From Niastella populi (GTDB lineage: Bacteria; Bacteroidota; Bacteroidia; Chitinophagales; Chitinophagaceae), in the NCBI RefSeq assembly GCF_002078015.1, contig NZ_LWBP01000001.1:248001-312000 (forward strand): a DNA stretch of 64,000 nucleotides, read 5' to 3'. Shown here one piece after another: positions 63,971 through 64,000 of this stretch. The notes beneath the pieces are model-generated. The model was not told where the DNA came from and made no database searches. It worked only from the letters and a program-made list of their open reading frames with translations. Each line of letters starts with the position of its first letter. The first letter of the stretch is position 1. The translations under genes and the position numbers were made by a program.

Positions 63971-64000
63971 ATGAAAATAATACATCAATATATACTCACT
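63971..64000 (+). CDS. Start of a further gene, cut by the window
   Basis: Ten codons from ATG 63971 (MKIIHQYILT) to the edge. It follows susD in the same direction and looks like the start of a lipoprotein or enzyme of the same glycan locus. Function cannot be told. Confidence 0.45.
   Translation, partial: MKIIHQYILT

Overview
The window looks like a chromosomal segment from a Bacteroidota bacterium of the Chitinophagaceae type (Niastella/Chitinophaga-like). The reasons are gliding-type (CHU_C) C-terminal domains with a PorP/SprF partner and a PorE-like OmpA protein (type IX secretion), a SusC/SusD pair behind a hybrid two-component regulator, Bacteroidota -7 promoter elements (TAnnTTTG), and giant secreted YD-repeat proteins. 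The genus is an inference; there is no rRNA or other marker gene here. I found no tRNA, rRNA or CRISPR array.

Layout. (a) 1-525: 5' end of a minus-strand FAD oxidoreductase. (b) 1006-23000: a compact six-gene plus-strand operon with an outer-membrane barrel-like protein, a secreted beta-domain protein, a 2536-aa SpvB/Rhs-like giant with DNRLRE-like and PA14-like domains, a LolA-like periplasmic protein, a 3319-aa Rhs protein with an AT-rich C-terminal toxin candidate, and a 76-aa putative immunity protein. It is closed by two strong terminators. (c) 23.1-28.0 kb: a decayed mobile-element zone with an AAA-like ATPase, a frameshifted tyrosine recombinase, a second recombinase, a ParD/ParE-type toxin-antitoxin pair, an inverted ATPase fragment joined to an IS3 transposase tail, a second truncated antitoxin behind a 59-bp direct repeat, and a scrap of a CPCC-type immunity gene. 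(d) 28.0-33.6 kb: small accessory genes (TonB-C-like protein, lipoproteins, an unknown protein, two paralogous small proteins sharing an ITVNEFC motif) and a degenerate tandem repeat with a very regular period of about 42 bp. (e) 33.7-35.9 kb: an OmpA/TSP3 protein, then (minus) a NarL-type response regulator with its TPR histidine kinase. (f) 38.1-48.7 kb: a type IX secretion cargo cluster with a PKD/CHU_C adhesin, a beta-helix/CHU_C protein, PorP/SprF and PorE-like OmpA. (g) 48.8-53.8 kb (minus): a GT28-type glycosyltransferase overlapping an FkbM methyltransferase, and a LytTR response regulator overlapping its histidine kinase. (h) 54.0-64.0 kb: a hybrid two-component sensor, then susC and susD and the first codons of another gene, forming a glycan-uptake locus.

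How the parts may work together. The Rhs operon resembles a surface-displayed polymorphic toxin with its own envelope proteins; the composition change at the toxin end and the toxin/immunity debris just downstream suggest tip exchange. The CHU_C proteins are expected to be exported by the type IX system and held with the help of PorP/SprF. The hybrid sensor probably controls susCD.

The most unusual signals that are not genes are the 42-bp-period degenerate array at 32013-32375, the 59-bp direct repeat in the recombinase zone, and a family of 7-bp and 9-bp period repeats lying just after stop codons in sense orientation at operon boundaries from about 35 kb onward. These are absent from the gaps inside operons and from the accessory region.
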